DNA from: Oegoconia quadripuncta
Lineage: Eukaryota; Arthropoda; Insecta; Lepidoptera; Autostichidae
NCBI GenBank assembly: GCA_949316235.1
Contig: OX438744.1
Coordinates: 1,860,001 to 1,924,000 of the forward strand
Direction of reading: 5' to 3'
Length of the DNA stretch: 64,000 bases
Below are positions 21,501 through 30,479 of the stretch, piece by piece. Under the pieces are notes generated by a model. It was given only the letters and a program-made list of their open reading frames with translations, had not been told where the DNA came from and did no database searches. A program made the position numbers and the translations under genes. The number at the start of each line of letters is the position of its first letter. Positions within the stretch are counted from its first letter, which is position 1.

Positions 21501-21868
21501 ACAACCGGCAGTCAGACTGCCTAACTCAAATTGCTTTGGGAATTGTTATCGTTCATGACGTCAATGCACTATCCGTCCTTGTCATATCGTAACGCAATGA
21601 CAAGGACAAACAGCGCATTGATATCGCTACAGCTTTGAGTTCGGTAGAGCCCCAGGATCGACTATTTAGCATGCCCTCTGAAACACGGAAACACTCGTAT
21701 TAAAATGTCACCAGTGTTCACCCATCTAAGGACTGACCGCGACAGACATTGCTTAACTTCGCTAATCGAAAATAAATAGCGAATGCGACTGCGCTACGAT
21801 TGATTTAAGTGTGAGCTTCGAGTGAAGTGCAACTAAAGACATTTCATTGTAATATTCTATAGTATAGA

Positions 21869-21969
21869 ATACCGTAAGACATAGATATAAACGAATCCTA
21901 GTAGGTACTCCGTATAGAATCTATACGGAGTACCTACTAGGATTCGTTTATATCTATGTCTTACGGTAT
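21869..21969. repeat. 101-bp perfect palindrome
   Basis: Two 50-base arms around a single central A (21919), without a mismatch. The right arm ends inside the first codons of the LINE-F open frame (ATG at 21956). The left arm repeats that sequence in reverse. Confidence 0.9.
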
Positions 21970-22655
21970 CTTGCTGTGGGGAAACGCCGCGGATATAAAT
22001 ACAATCTTTGTTTTACAAAAACGAGCCGTTCGCGCAATTTATCAATTGAGACCTGCAGTGTCACTTAGAGATAGGTTTAAAGTGTATAACATTCTAACCT
22101 TTTCGTCACAGTACATTTTTGAAAATCTAATGTATGTCAAAAAAAATATAACATCATTTAGGAAAAATTGTGATAAACATGATGTCAATACAAGAAATAA
22201 AGATAAACTTGCAGGTCACATAAGTCGCCTCCGAAAAGTCAGTAATTCATTCAAAGGGTTATGTATACGCTTTTTCAATAAGGTTCCAGTTGATATACAA
22301 AATCTTCCTCTCAATAAATTTAATGATACTGTAAAACAGAAACTTATTGAGAAAGCATATTATAAAATATCAGACTATTTAGATGATAATCATCCCTGGA
22401 CATAATCAGATCGTTCGCATGCCAGGCTATTTCACAATTAATAATGAAATTTAAAAACCTTGTAAAATCAAAGCCTGATTTTAAAAGAGCAACCCTTCGA
22501 GTTTCTTGCTTGTTCTTCTCAGGGGAAAATTGCATTTTGAACAAGCAGTAGCTTAAAAAATTTAAAATTTACTATGTAAAATTGACTATTTTAAGTGTAC
22601 TCTGTGTACCTACAAAATAAAGCATTTTTGACTTTGACTTTGACTTTGACTCTAT
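21954..22655 (+). pseudogene. LINE-F copy with a 149-residue C-terminal ORF
   Basis: Best preserved LINE-F copy. ORF 21956-22405 (YGILLWGNAADINTIFVLQK to YYKISDYLDDNHPW) is the C-terminal part of a Jockey/CR1-like reverse transcriptase, after the catalytic palm. The 3' UTR contains AGTTTCTTGCTTGTTCTTCT, AATAAAGC and a (TTTGAC)n terminus at 22630-22650. The 5' end coincides with a palindrome. Catalytic residues are not included, so it is inactive. Confidence 0.75.
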
Positions 22656-23375
22656 ATTGTGGTATAAATATGTACATTAGCGAGGAAGCCCTCGTTATTA
22701 CAGTGGTACACTTAATTGCCCCACGGGTGAGTCTTCGATTATTTTGAGGCCACAAAGTAGAAGGTTTACTTGGAGATAAGTTTCAAACTACCTATACTCT
22801 ATTAAATAACATACATATAATGTATAAAGTCACGACGTTTATCCCAAATTACAATACAATACAAATACTCGTTATTGCGCAAAATAATTTACAATAATTT
22901 TTATTTTTTATTTAATTTATAATTTTTTATTATAGCTATTCATGTAATTCCCATTAACTGGTGATTACGAACAAATTTCCCCAAGGAACCATAGTCGAAT
23001 TCGATCAAAAAATTTTGGATTCATACAAAAAAAAAATCTATTATCCATACAAACGAAAACATTCTGAAACCGCCTTTAGTATGTAAGTCCAACAATTTTC
23101 GGCTGGTTGGAGTCACCAGCTTGGAGTCATATATTATACAACTCCGATTACGACTTGGGTTCCGATACTTTTAAATCGGAGGTCGAACCATAGTGGTGAG
23201 GTGATTATGAATGTCTGTCGTATACGCCAAGCTCAACAGCAAGCGAACTACGTTTTAGTGGTGCTGGCCTAATCTGTGACCCGTTAAGAAATACATTGGT
23301 CTCATTTCTAATTTAATAGTTCTATCACTATAAATAGTTACTTCTGGTGACTTCTATGTTCAAATGGATGAAAGC
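22656..23375. other. gene-free stretch
   Basis: No gene, tRNA head or terminal repeat recognised. Confidence 0.45.
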
Positions 23376-23815
23376 ATATTAACATGATGTCAATACAAGA
23401 AATAAAGATAAACTTGCTGGTCACATAAGTCGCCTTCGCAAAGTCAATTCATTCAAAGGGTTTTTTCAACAAAGCTTAGTTGATATACAAAATCTTACTC
23501 TCAATAAATTTAAAGATACTACAAAACAGAAACTTATTAACAAAGCATATTATAAAATATCAGCTTATTTAGATGATAAACATCCATGGACATAACCAGC
23601 TCGTTCGCATAACCAGGCTATTTCACAATGAATAATGAAATATTATTGCGCCAATTTGTAATATAAAAACATGTTTTTAAAAAAAGAGCCTTGCTTGCTT
23701 GTTCTTCTCAAGGCGAAAATGCTTTTTGAACGAGCAGCAGCTTTAAAAATGTAAAATCTGACTATTTTAAGTGTACCCTGTGTGTATTGCAAAATAAAGC
23801 ATTATTGACTTTGAC
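23376..23815 (+). pseudogene. LINE-F copy, degraded
   Basis: Begins in AACATGATGTCAATACAAGA, follows the 22180-22405 coding region with deletions (the FKGLCIRFF section is broken), then the UTR and a (TTTGAC)-type end at 23800-23815. Confidence 0.65.
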
Positions 23816-24299
23816 TCTGTAGTTTTGAGGGGCTCCGCTGTAGCTATGGCCACACATATAAGGATAACTGAGTAATTGTGTTACTCGGCAACGTTTTACA
23901 GCTCTCGTTGGCATGCTTGTGAACGAACCTCTTGGGGTGCTGTTGGGTTACTGACTGTTAGACATGGTAGTGACACAGTTTTTCAAAGTGATGGCCATCA
24001 GCTGATCATCATGCATTACTGAACATAGGGCAGGCAAAAAACGTAGTCAATGTCTATGGATGAGACTGTTTTACATACATTTTACCCCTAGAGTAATTTG
24101 ACGTCCAAAGTAATGCACAAAAATACAGTAGAATTGGCAAGGTCTAGAGTGACATTTTTTATCTTTATAATTGTGGGAAATGTCCCTGAAATTATGCGCT
24201 AGAAATTTAACACATTTAGTTTTTTTCTCATAAAGTAACAAATAAATTGCCGTAAACCATTCAACTAACTAATAGTGGTGTTCACGTCGTCATTGCCTA
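23816..24299. other. gene-free stretch
   Basis: Nothing recognised. Confidence 0.4.
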
Positions 24300-24749
24300 A
24301 TTTTAGTCTATTTTCTATATTATCCTCCGTATTATTTTAAATAATATGGATGTATTGTCAGCAAACAATACTATTTCATGTTTATCCTTTACAAGGTTTG
24401 GCAAACTTACGCCCATACAAACTGTCGACCCTGACGATGTATTGTCACTGATATCAACTCTCTGAACTCGGTTACTCAAATAAGAATTCAGAAGATCGAG
24501 AACACGGCCGGTTACACCATAATGACGTAATTTTCTGATTAAAATGTCATGATGACCACAATCAAAGGTCTTGGTCAAGTCCCAGAATACTTCTCTATTG
24601 CATCCCGCGCAGATGCGCTTGGGAAGATTCCCAAGCCTCAAAAATATGGTGTAAGAGCTCGACACCGACATAGGTTGGCGTGCGGCCCTTAGTAAACCGA
24701 ATGGCTTAAATGACATTATAATGGCTTTTTTAATCGCAGAAGAAAACAT
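24300..24749 (-). pseudogene. LINE reverse-transcriptase palm fragment, deleted
   Basis: Minus-strand frame with KRICAGCNREVFWDLTKTFD, CGHHDILIRKLRHYGVTGR and LLNSYLSNRVQRVDIS, then a jump to IVLFADNTSILFK. In intact elements these are DLSKAFD, a stretch of about 45 residues with the SPxxF motif, and FADD. Here the catalytic FADD reads FADN and the intervening block is deleted, so it is inactive. Probably from the LINE-F group, whose other copies keep only the C-terminus. Confidence 0.7.
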
Positions 24750-24833
24750 ATGTCTTCACCGTATCTGCCAATACTTGGTTCCTAAAATAGATGAGATAAA
24801 GTAAATTGTGTTAGCTAAATTAGAAACAGACAC

Positions 24834-25116
24834 TTCTTTTAATTATCTCTACTTATTAGATCGAGGACTACATGAGGTAGTTCGGGAGCCAATGAAACAG
24901 ACGACATTCTGCGTCCAGTCTAGCATCTGTTTTAATTCACTATCTAATCTAAAATCAAACAGACAGCGCTGACAAGTCGTTTTTAATCATTCCTACTTAT
25001 CTTTCTATCTAATAAAATGAGATGAGATAGTGTGGGAACCAATGACATTCGAGTCGAGTCTAGCTTTAATTATAATTCACTATCTCATTTAAAATTATAG
25101 ACAATGCTGACAAGTC
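24834..25116. repeat. diverged tandem duplication, about 140-bp unit
   Basis: Two successive units share GGGA(A/G)CCAATGA, GTCTAGC..T, TTAATTCACTATCT and ACA..GCTGACAAGTC. A partial third unit (TCTTTTAATAATTCC) follows. No coding content. Confidence 0.6.
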
Positions 25117-25249
25117 TTCTTTTAATAATTCCTTAATTACATCCACTTATGTCTACTAAGAATACGTCTTAAAGTTTCTGATTTTTTGTAGAAGGATAGA
25201 GTACGTATTAGAATAAAAATGTTTTCTTACCATTGTGTAGATTGGTTTA

Positions 25250-25925
25250 GGTATATAGTATAGGTATTTAGTTATAAAACCTACAATATTAAATTAAAGT
25301 TACCACTGTGAACTTCATTGCGTTGTAGAAGATGCTAAGATCTCCTAAAACAATTTTCTAAAAAAGTTAACTATGGATACTTTATATTTTCTAAAAATAG
25401 TTTATCGAGTCGTGATATTTACACTCGGTGAAAATTTACATGAATATAAAGAAGTTATCGATGGTTTTTTGAGAATAGTTAACATGAGTTCTAAGTATAT
25501 TCTCCGACTCAAATTCACAATGGTAATTTTAATCTAATAGTCTATGTTTTATTGCTAAATACTTATACTATATCTAAAGCAAATTCTATCACTGACAGGT
25601 ATACTCAATCCATGTGCAAAAAATCACAGCCTTTTTTTATGCATAAAGGGTTGGTACTTGACCTCACCTGATATTAAGTGAAGATGAGGTCGAAGGTGGA
25701 AGCGTTTTGACCCGGAAACCCCAACACATTTGGGGGACTGGCTATCTTATCTCTGACAACCGGAACACAACAATGCTATTAACATTACTGCTTGGCGGCA
25801 GATTTAGATAAGATGGTGGTAGCTAGCCAGACGGACATTTAAAATGCCCTACCACCAACAAAGATTGTAGAAAAGCCTTCAAGATTATAGAAGGTTAAAA
25901 GAGTATCTTTACTGGACTAGTAAAG
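25250..25925 (+). repeat. low-copy segment P, copy 2 (split by SINE-C)
   Basis: Aligns in order with 12406-13240. A SINE-C (25634-25873) sits between AGCCTT repeats (25628-25633 and 25874-25879); the site is empty in copy 1. Copy 2 in turn lacks the (TTA)n-tailed LINE of copy 1 and has a small extra duplication around 25360-25400. Confidence 0.6.
25634..25873 (-). mobile_element. SINE-C without its tRNA head
   Basis: T-run, ATGCATAAAGGGTTGGTACT, AGATGAGGTCGAAGGTGGAA, CTTGGCGGCAGATTTAGATA and CCCTACCACCAAC. 5' truncated before the B box. The six-base AGCCTT duplication marks both ends. Confidence 0.7.
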
Positions 25926-26336
25926 GACGAGATGAGGTAGATTGGGAGCTAGTTAAAATAATCGATATTCTGGAACGTGAGGAACTCCCCTTCCAAAAGT
26001 TAAATAAAGAACGTCGGATACAAATCCGCCAATTTTGTTGCCCGTCTACCTGTCAGCCTACTCAATGAGAGTTATGTGGTTGACGGCCTTGTGTTTGTCC
26101 AGTGTGTCCGATTTCAATATCCGCTTTGAGGGTAGTTTTATTTTATAGGTAAGATTAAACTTAGGGAATGGTTCTTAGGCATGTTTGAGGAAAATCGGTT
26201 AAGTCGTTTCGAAAATATTTCACTTTTAACACAGTTGCTCTACATTATTTAATATTAAACTAAACTATATTCAATATAAATAAATAAATACCTTTGCACA
26301 TACACACAGTGCCATCTAGTTCCACGCTAAGCAACT

Positions 26337-26353
26337 AGGCTTGTATTATAGAT
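26337..26353. repeat. target-site duplication, left copy
   Basis: AGGCTTGTATTATAGAT, repeated exactly at 29409-29425 on the other side of the element. Confidence 0.85.
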
Positions 26354-26482
26354 CCCCTCCGACGTGTCGCCACCTTGCCGTGGTGGAGGGGCTTGCGTGT
26401 CTCAACGACCCTCAGGGCTATGCCGGATAGGGCTTCCCATACCGGACAGGCCTGAGGCGAGAGGCCAGACAAAGAGCGACAC
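26354..26482 (+). promoter_or_regulatory. Structured 5' leader, possible pseudoknot
   Basis: From the first base: CCCCTCC (26354-26360) pairs with GGAGGGG (26385-26391), enclosing a hairpin CCAC/GTGG (26370-26373/26380-26383). GTGTCG (26364-26369), inside the first stem loop, pairs with CGACAC (26477-26482). This order (P1, P2, P3, P3', P1', P2') is that of HDV-like ribozymes, which are known at the 5' ends of several non-LTR families. The first base is C rather than the usual G, and a P1.1 and catalytic C are not clear. Structure is likely; self-cleavage is only a hypothesis. Confidence 0.3.
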
Positions 26483-26778
26483 ACCCCGGCCGATATGGCC
26501 GGGCAAGTGGGGGTTTCTCCGCGTGTCCCTCTGTTTGCAGAGGGCACTGCGGATGACAGTGGTGTGGCCCGGGACGTTCGGTCCCTGGGGTGGTGTTGGT
26601 CTCGGTCCCAGTCTGCTGCGGTCTTGTGGCAGGCTTGGCGGCCTTGCAGTTTTGAGAGGAAGAAAACCTCGAGAAAAAATCACCCCGTTCCTTCTAGTGG
26701 CCTCGCAGCGCTAGGGGGAGTTGTCGACGGGTTATTCGGCCTAAACTGCGCGCCGGCAGCCCCGGCCCCATAACGAAC

Positions 26779-26793
26779 ATGGAAGATGAGTAA
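26779..26793 (+). promoter_or_regulatory. four-codon upstream ORF overlapping the gag start
   Basis: ATG GAA GAT GAG TAA begins 7 bases before the gag ATG (26786) in another frame, and its stop overlaps the first gag codons. Ribosomes ending here would need to step back 5 bases or scan past, so it may limit gag translation. Conservation is unknown. Confidence 0.4.
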
Positions 26794-28945
26794 AGATCCA
26801 AAGAAACTACCCCAGGGGGGTACCCGAAAGGGAGAATCCCCTCCTGCACTTACATGTGCAGGCCGTCCCATGTATTCTGGGGGGGACAAATCCTTACTCG
26901 AACTCGAATTTAAAAAAACAACGACCCTGGCGAAAAAAATGGACTCCGACGATTCCTCTGACGTGGTGGTGTTTGTGGAGATGGGTACTGCGGACGAGTC
27001 AGACAGTAGTCTGATGACCGTCGCGTCCCACCTCCCTTCCGAAAAGGGAAAGAAAAGAAAAGGGAAGAAGCGCCGTCTCATTGAGACTAGTGCTGCGTCG
27101 CTTTCTAGCGGCAGTGAGAGGGAGAACAACGTGGGGAAGGGGAAACCCAACCCCTCGGTGCCGAGAGGCCGTGGTCGCCCGCCGACCACCGGCCAGTACG
27201 TGGGCCTAGCGAAGGCGAAGGAGGCCCTCAATGAGGCCAGGCGCCAGGAGCTGCTTCTCCAAGCGGAGGAGGAGGTGGCCGGCTTGGCCCGTAGAGTCCT
27301 CCCCAAAAGAGGCGCTCAACCAGCCGCGAAGGCGATGGGCACGGAGGAGAAATGCTCCGCACACGAGCTGGGCAAGACGGTTGAGGCAGGGCTGGCCGTC
27401 ATTACCGCTGTCGCAACGAGGTCTCGTAACCTCAAGGGCACTTTTCAAAAGGCCGATGCCGTAAGCGCTCTTTCGGAGCGCAGCGTCTCCGACGAGACAG
27501 CCCGTCTCCACGCGGATAACGCGCGGCTGCGGGCCGAGGTGGCGGAGCTCCGTAAGGAGTTGCAGGAGATGCGGGCTGGCCTCCAACAGGCCCAGACCCA
27601 ATTAAGGGAGACCGTGGCCCCGGTGCCTGACAGAGCGCCACCTGGGCCTGCCCAGGTCGACCCGGAGGAGCTGATGCGGTCCGTCATGGTCCAAGTCGGC
27701 TCCATGGTCAGCGCCCGGTTCGAGGCTTTGGAGGAGCGGCTCCTGCCAGAGAGGCGCCTCCGCCCACCACTGGCGGCGGACTCGAGGAGGGAGAGTGCTG
27801 GCGGTTCTGTACCATCGTCGCCGGCCATCAGCATGCCGAGGAAAACGCCGGTCAAGGCCGCCGCCGCTATGCCGGACGCGAGCTCTACCCCGAAAAAGGG
27901 CAAGAGGGCCCGCAAACGAGGCAAGAGGAAGGCCCGAGCAACGGCGAACGCGTCCGCCGAAGTTGCCCCTCGAGAAGCTCGCCCACTGCCGCCGGCCCCA
28001 CGGTCCATGGACCAAGCTTGGGCTACGGTGGCCAAGGGTGGCAGGAAGGCTGCTGCGCCGCCAAGCGCCGCGCGAAAGAAGAGGCCGCGCCCGGTCAGGC
28101 TCAGGACCCCACGCTCGTCCGCTGTGGTCCTGACCCTGCAGCCGGAAGCGGAGGAGAGGGGTGCGACCTACGCTGACGTCCTAAGGGAGGCCCAGAGGAA
28201 GGTCAACTTGGCCAGCCTCGGAATCTCGGCGGTCAGCACGCGGCGGACTGCCACTGGTGCCCGGATCCTGGAGGTGCCAGGGGCCGCCAGTGGAGAAAAA
28301 GCGGATGCTCTAGCCTCCAAACTGAACGAGGCGCTCAGCGCGGCCTGCGTCCTTATCACCAGGCCTGTTAGATGCGCGGACATGCGTATCTCGGGCCTGG
28401 ACGACGCGGCCACGGCTGATGATGTGGTGGCTGCCGTGGCTGGTGCTGGCGACTGCCCGGTCGAATCCGTCCGAGCCGGCGAAATCCGCCGAGGCTTCAT
28501 GGGCCTCGGCTCAGTGATGGTTCGCTGCCCGATTGCGGCGGCAAAGAAGGTAAAGGCTGGCGGCCGCCTGCTCATCGGGTGGGTGTCCGCTCAAGTGAGG
28601 GTGTTAGAGCCGAGGCCCTTCAGGTGTTTCCGGTGCCTGGAGGTTGGCCATGCCAGGGACCAGTGCTCTGCCGAGGTCGACCGTAGCGACCAGTGCTTCC
28701 GCTGCGGTCGGCCTGGACATAAGGCCGGTGAGTGCAGCGCCACACCGCACTGCACCGTGTGCGAGGCGGCGGGGAAACCAGCCGACCACAGGTTGGGTGG
28801 CGAGACTTGTGCCGCCCCAAGGCGGAATAAGAGCGGGAGGAGACGCAGCGACGGCCCTAGGGCCTCCTCGCAGCCGATCCGCCCGTCCACCAGTGCCGCA
28901 GCCCGGCCTGGAGTTGAGGAGGCCCCTATGGACACTGCCGCCTAG
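26786..28945 (+). CDS. Gag-like ORF1 protein of an R1-type retrotransposon
   Basis: 719 residues, uninterrupted. The first 200 residues are charged and low-complexity. A heptad-rich coiled coil (about 226-275, ARLHADNARLRAEVAELRKE) probably drives multimer formation. Residues about 310-430 are Pro/Ala/Lys-rich, basic. Residues about 440-610 form the conserved gag core (two RRM-like halves in this family). Three zinc knuckles follow: CX2CX4HX4C at 614-627, CX2CX4HX4C at 637-650, and a longer CX2CX8HX6C at 656-675. The role is binding element RNA into a particle and chaperoning reverse transcription. Order and spacing fit R1-clade ORF1. No ORF2 follows. Overlapping frames on both strands are open only because the sequence is GC-rich. 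Confidence 0.85.
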   Translation: MSKDPKKLPQGGTRKGESPPALTCAGRPMYSGGDKSLLELEFKKTTTLAKKMDSDDSSDVVVFVEMGTADESDSSLMTVASHLPSEKGKKRKGKKRRLIETSAASLSSGSERENNVGKGKPNPSVPRGRGRPPTTGQYVGLAKAKEALNEARRQELLLQAEEEVAGLARRVLPKRGAQPAAKAMGTEEKCSAHELGKTVEAGLAVITAVATRSRNLKGTFQKADAVSALSERSVSDETARLHADNARLRAEVAELRKELQEMRAGLQQAQTQLRETVAPVPDRAPPGPAQVDPEELMRSVMVQVGSMVSARFEALEERLLPERRLRPPLAADSRRESAGGSVPSSPAISMPRKTPVKAAAAMPDASSTPKKGKRARKRGKRKARATANASAEVAPREARPLPPAPRSMDQAWATVAKGGRKAAAPPSAARKKRPRPVRLRTPRSSAVVLTLQPEAEERGATYADVLREAQRKVNLASLGISAVSTRRTATGARILEVPGAASGEKADALASKLNEALSAACVLITRPVRCADMRISGLDDAATADDVVAAVAGAGDCPVESVRAGEIRRGFMGLGSVMVRCPIAAAKKVKAGGRLLIGWVSAQVRVLEPRPFRCFRCLEVGHARDQCSAEVDRSDQCFRCGRPGHKAGECSATPHCTVCEAAGKPADHRLGGETCAAPRRNKSGRRRSDGPRASSQPIRPSTSAAARPGVEEAPMDTAA

Positions 28946-29408
28946 GCGGCCCTCCAGAGGCAGCGGACGAAACGGTGGAGAGAGTGGTTCACCCCTCCTC
29001 CCTTTCTGATACGCCACACGAGCACCTGGGTGCAGGCGGCCGGCCTTCAAGGCCGCAGCCTCCCCTCCCTTCGGAGGACCGAGGCGACGGACGCTGGGAC
29101 GTCCGTCGCCCAACTTCACGGTCCCCATGTGTGACGGCGCGCCAAATGTCCCGGCGCGCCTCCAAAAGTTGGCCAGAAGGCTACCTCGCCTTCCTCGGAT
29201 GGGTCCGAACCCGGACAACCGCTGGCAGAGCTGCAGATGAGGTTTTCGCTCCTGGGCTCTGTCGCCACGGCGGCGAGAGGGACGTCAAGGGGTTTTAGTC
29301 GGTAGGTCGGCGTGATGCCGGAGTCCGACATACCCCGTCCTTCATCCCATGTGGGGGGCGGGGACGCATGAGCGTTTCCCCTTGTAAAAAAAAAAAAAAG
29401 AAAAAAAA
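28946..29408 (+). other. 3' trailer of the gag-only element
   Basis: 460 bp, GC-rich, no endonuclease or reverse-transcriptase motif in any frame. It contains GTCGGTAGGTCGGCGTGATG and the poly(A). If the element arose by deletion of ORF2, the junction should lie near 28950-29250. I cannot place it from this copy alone. Confidence 0.5.
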
Positions 29409-29425
29409 AGGCTTGTATTATAGAT
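29409..29425. repeat. target-site duplication, right copy
   Basis: AGGCTTGTATTATAGAT, identical to 26337-26353. Confidence 0.85.
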
Positions 29426-29590
29426 ACCAGATGGTTGATAAACTACACAAATTCATTTTTTGTTGTAAATAAATACATGTATAAGTTAAAAACAGCCATA
29501 ATATCATACAAACATATATGCTCCAAGCGGGATTCGAACCCGCGCCCTTTTGGTATAGCATCAGAGTTTCTAACCACACAAGTCGTCAAT

Positions 29591-30117
29591 ATTATTTAGT
29601 TGCTCGGCGGATTTCAAAATTTGCTGTTATTGAGTGGTCAAATAAATATAGGCCTATGTCTAGTATTAATACATACTGTCAAATTCTGAACATTGGCATA
29701 ATTCAAGTTATAATCTGGCCATACAGCGTGGCAACGCTGCTAACTTTGTGGGCACCCTGCCTCAAAAAGTAACATACTAACATACTCGAATGTTCTACCC
29801 TATGACGTCCAGTTTCCTTCTTTTTTTTTACTTTTTATAATATGTTTCTATTAATATTTCTATTAATGTAAATTTAGGAGTCCATTGAGGAGTTAGCAGC
29901 TGATGCTTATAACACAAGTATTTTTAATGCTTAGCATGGGCATCAGCTGGGAATATACTTTTAGAGAATCTAATGAATATTACAAAATTTTACCGGTTGT
30001 AAACTACTATATTTACCTATGGTTAAAAATAAATTATTATTATTCTTATTAATATCTTGACTGAATGAACGATTTATTTGCCATAGGTACGTAATGAAAA
30101 GAAACTGATGAAAGTAG
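29591..30117. other. gene-free stretch
   Basis: No gene or element recognised. AT-rich. Confidence 0.4.
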
Positions 30118-30475
30118 AATGCATGTGGCAGAGATGAGAATGCTAAGATGGATGTGTGGTGTGACTAGAATGGATAAGATCAGGAATGAGTATATCAGAG
30201 GAAGTCTAAAAGTGGCGCCAATAACAGAAAAGCTGAGGAGTAATAGGTTAGCATGGTTTGGGCACATTATGAGGAGAGATGAAAGGCACGTAACAAGACG
30301 AGTGTTAAGTATGAATGTGGAGGGATACAGAGGTAGAGGAAGACCAAAGAAGGTGTGGGTAGACTGCGTGAGGAATGATATGTGTATGAAAGGGGTGAGT
30401 ACGGAGATGACGGCTGATAGAGGAGAGTGGAAGAGGATGACATGTTGTGCCGACCCCACCTAGAGTGGGATAAGG
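30118..30475 (+). pseudogene. RTE-type LINE C-terminal fragment
   Basis: Open from 30119 to 30463: MRMLRWMCGVTRMDKIRNEY, LRSNRLAWFGHIMRRDERHV, then RGRGRPKKVWVDCVRNDM. This is the standard C-terminal block of RTE/BovB-like proteins, followed by the usual AGTGGGATAAGGGCAGGAAA UTR and GATGATG. No catalytic domain. One frame, but truncated. Confidence 0.7.
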
Positions 30476-30479
30476 GCAG

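Larger units (their letters stand above)
26354..29408 (+). mobile_element. Gag-only non-LTR retrotransposon (R1-like), full length
   Basis: 3055-bp unit bounded by an exact 17-bp target-site duplication and ending in a poly(A) tract (29386-29408, one G at 29400). It has a 432-bp GC-rich leader with strong predicted stems, one intact 719-codon ORF with three CCHC knuckles, and a 460-bp trailer. The autonomous relatives (R1 clade, from the gag type) carry a second ORF with endonuclease and reverse transcriptase; here none is present between the gag stop and the poly(A), and I see no remnant motif of one. The GC-rich coding region contrasts with the AT-rich surroundings, which suggests a recent arrival. 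It must have been copied by reverse transcriptase supplied in trans. Confidence 0.8.
26281..29590 (-). mobile_element. SINE-A, interrupted by the gag-only element
   Basis: 26281-26353 holds the SINE-A 3' part (ACACAGTGCCATCTAGTTCC, AAGCAACTAGGCTTG). 29409-29590 holds the rest (CCAGATGGTTGATAAACTAC, GGGATTCGAACCCGCGCCCT). Joining them across the 3-kb insertion restores an ordinary minus-strand SINE-A, which dates the retrotransposon as the younger event. Confidence 0.8.

Noticed and set aside
26335..29331. Many overlapping ORFs of 60-208 codons on both strands around the gag frame
   Set aside because: The GC-rich gag sequence lacks stops in other frames; only the 719-codon frame has knuckles, a coiled coil and a family pattern.
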